From Parabacteroides faecis (lineage in GTDB: Bacteria; Bacteroidota; Bacteroidia; Bacteroidales; Tannerellaceae): DNA of 64,000 bases. The translations under genes were made by a program, and so were the position numbers. Below the pieces are notes generated by a model. It did no database searches. It saw nothing but the letters and a program-made list of their open reading frames with translations, and was not told where the DNA came from. Below are positions 62,665 through 64,000 of the stretch, piece after piece. Location of the stretch: NCBI RefSeq assembly GCF_014647375.1, contig NZ_BMPB01000008.1:310001-374000 (forward strand). The letters are read 5' to 3'. Numbering within the stretch: the first letter of the stretch is position 1; each line of letters begins with the position of its first letter.

Positions 62665-64000
62665 TCAATAACTGATCTTACATCCGATAAAATAACTGCG
62701 CGGAATACCCGGACCATAGATATATCCGGCATCACGTTTCTCGTATTTATCAAAATCATCCTGATAGGAATTAAAGATATTCTGAACACCTGCATTTACC
62801 TGCAAAGTAACAGACTGGTAAAGAGGGAAATCGTATGCTACCTTCACATTCAGGTCAAAGAAATCTTTTGTCTTCTCTTCCCGGTCTTCCGGAATATAAC
62901 CAGCCAGATGCTGAACCAGCATGCTCCCGGTATAAGTACCGGTCAACGAAGCCGTAAATCTTTTCACCGGAGTAAATGAGGAAGTGAAGTAGCCATACAC
63001 ATCCGGCGAACGGAACATCTTTTTCTGAGGTTCCAGATTCTTATTCTCGCTCCAACTTTCCGGCTCTTTATAACGGCTGCGCTGGATAGTTGCACCTGCC
63101 TGTATCTGCATCCACGAATATACCGCCTTTGCTTCCAGGTTAATCCCCATTACACGAGCCCCTTTCCCGTTACGGCGTTCCATCAGCAGGTTGTTATCAT
63201 TGTCACGTCCTATCTCTTCCAGGATGAATACATTTCGTAAATCCGTATAGAAACCTTCTACCAGGAAATTAGTCTGGACCGGACCGAAACGACGATAAAA
63301 ATCAGCAGAAAGACTCACACTCTGCGAGTTTTCCTCTTTCAGGTCGGGAGATATCTGAATAATAGCCACATCACCACCTACAGCCGTGATATGCAAATCT
63401 TCATCGAACGCCTGCGGAGCACGGAAACCGCTTGAATAGGACATACGCAGATTCACATCGCTGATCGGATTAAAACGCACATTGGCACGCGGACTGAATA
63501 TAGCATGATCGATCAGGTTATGCTTATCCATACGCGCCCCGACAAGAAAACTCCATTTCTCATTCTTCCATTCGTTCTGCAGGAAAACACTTCCGATATG
63601 CACTGTCTGCTCGATCGTACGGTGATAACCCAGCATCTTATCCTGCAAATCATCGTAGTTATATTCAGCACCACCGGTAAATTCGGCAGGCATAAACAGG
63701 CATTTATCCCATTCATACGAATATTGGGCACCACCTACAAAAGTCATATCCGTCGTGCTGCCATAAGCATTCGGATTTTTATCGGCACCGTAATAACTGC
63801 TTCTTTGCGTATGTTGGGCAGAAGTATATACATTCAAACGATGCTTATAATCTTTCGAGAAGAGATCGAACTTCAACCCGCCCCCATTGATATTATGCTC
63901 CGTTTGCTCGGCTATATCCGCTTCATGAGGAGGCAGATCCAATAAGTTACCGCCACGACGGTATTCATTGATATTATGATATTCGAAAGTCAACTTCGAA
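62665..64000 (-). CDS. TonB-dependent receptor, C-terminal part (cut by window edge)
   Basis: About 445 residues of the beta-barrel of an outer-membrane receptor; the open frame continues past the right edge, so signal peptide, plug and TonB box lie outside. Barrel strands are evident (FLVGARMDKHNLIDHAIFSP, LRMSYSSGFRAPQAFDEDLH, KRFTASLTGTYTGSMLVQHL) and the protein ends with GIPRSYFIGCKISY, with a terminal aromatic. SGFRAPQAFDEDLH and MGINLEAKAVYSWMQIQAG resemble FecA/colicin-receptor-like (vitamin or metal-chelate) receptors more than SusC. The ligand is not readable from this part. Confidence 0.85.
   Translation of the reverse strand, partial: SKLTFEYHNINEYRRGGNLLDLPPHEADIAEQTEHNINGGGLKFDLFSKDYKHRLNVYTSAQHTQRSSYYGADKNPNAYGSTTDMTFVGGAQYSYEWDKCLFMPAEFTGGAEYNYDDLQDKMLGYHRTIEQTVHIGSVFLQNEWKNEKWSFLVGARMDKHNLIDHAIFSPRANVRFNPISDVNLRMSYSSGFRAPQAFDEDLHITAVGGDVAIIQISPDLKEENSQSVSLSADFYRRFGPVQTNFLVEGFYTDLRNVFILEEIGRDNDNNLLMERRNGKGARVMGINLEAKAVYSWMQIQAGATIQRSRYKEPESWSENKNLEPQKKMFRSPDVYGYFTSSFTPVKRFTASLTGTYTGSMLVQHLAGYIPEDREEKTKDFFDLNVKVAYDFPLYQSVTLQVNAGVQNIFNSYQDDFDKYEKRDAGYIYGPGIPRSYFIGCKISY

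Overview
The window looks like a chromosomal segment of a gut Bacteroidales bacterium, most likely Parabacteroides or a close relative. The evidence is the SusC/SusD pair, the GH92, GH20 and GH29 glycosidases, Bacteroidetes-type promoters (TTTG, about 19-20 bp, TAnnTTTG), an OmpA-family porin, and a structured RNA just downstream of rplT that matches the Bacteroidales-1 family. The genus is an inference from gene content; no rRNA or tRNA gene was seen.

Layout. (1) 1-24.8 kb, all on the minus strand: a small toxin-antitoxin pair at the left edge, then a capsule or surface-polysaccharide operon transcribed right to left. It begins with a WbpM/PglF-type dehydratase (24.8 kb), followed by a MntA-HepT pair, a nonsense-interrupted endonuclease/exonuclease/phosphatase gene, the Wzx flippase, five glycosyltransferases, two polysaccharide deacetylases, a GNAT protein, the Wzy polymerase, an O-acyltransferase, an odd MBL-HAD-membrane-protein trio, the initiating phosphoglycosyltransferase, a PglD-ATP-grasp fusion joined by a G10 tract, a HAD protein, a PglE-type aminotransferase, and CapE and CapF. 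(2) 24.8-25.27 kb: a 206-bp segment bounded by two near-identical 30-bp palindromes and carrying a good promoter that points away from the operon. I read it as a phase-variable invertible promoter in the OFF orientation. (3) 25.3-29.8 kb: GH92 alpha-mannosidase and GH20 hexosaminidase. (4) 29.8-33.6 kb: Bacteroidales-1-like RNA, rplT, rpmI, infC, thrS. (5) 33.7-44.9 kb: a TPR protein, acyl-CoA carboxylase subunits, def, ruvX, a long WbaP-type sugar phosphotransferase, an OmpA porin, and a GDP-fucose operon (rfbA-fcl-gmd). (6) 45.1-49.3 kb, plus strand: an HdeD-like protein, an OPT transporter and a SpoIID protein. (7) 49.6-57.9 kb: a SusC/SusD operon headed by a phosphodiesterase-alkaline phosphatase fusion, divergent from an SSS symporter. 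(8) 57.9-60.6 kb: an AT-rich patch with a decayed beta-helix gene and an intact GH29 fucosidase. (9) 60.7-64 kb: engB, a second toxin-antitoxin pair, a HIT protein, and the C-terminal part of a TonB-dependent receptor cut by the window edge.

How it fits together. The PglF-, PglE-, PglD- and PglC-like products could make and load a bacillosamine-type diamino sugar onto undecaprenyl phosphate. CapE and CapF would make a 2-acetamido-2,6-dideoxy-L-hexose. Up to five transferases extend the unit, Wzx flips it and Wzy polymerises it. The glycosidases, the SusCD operon and the phosphatase fusion serve host- or diet-glycan and phosphoester foraging. The most unusual features are the invertible-promoter candidate, the G10 tract, and the MBL-HAD-TM trio embedded in the capsule operon.
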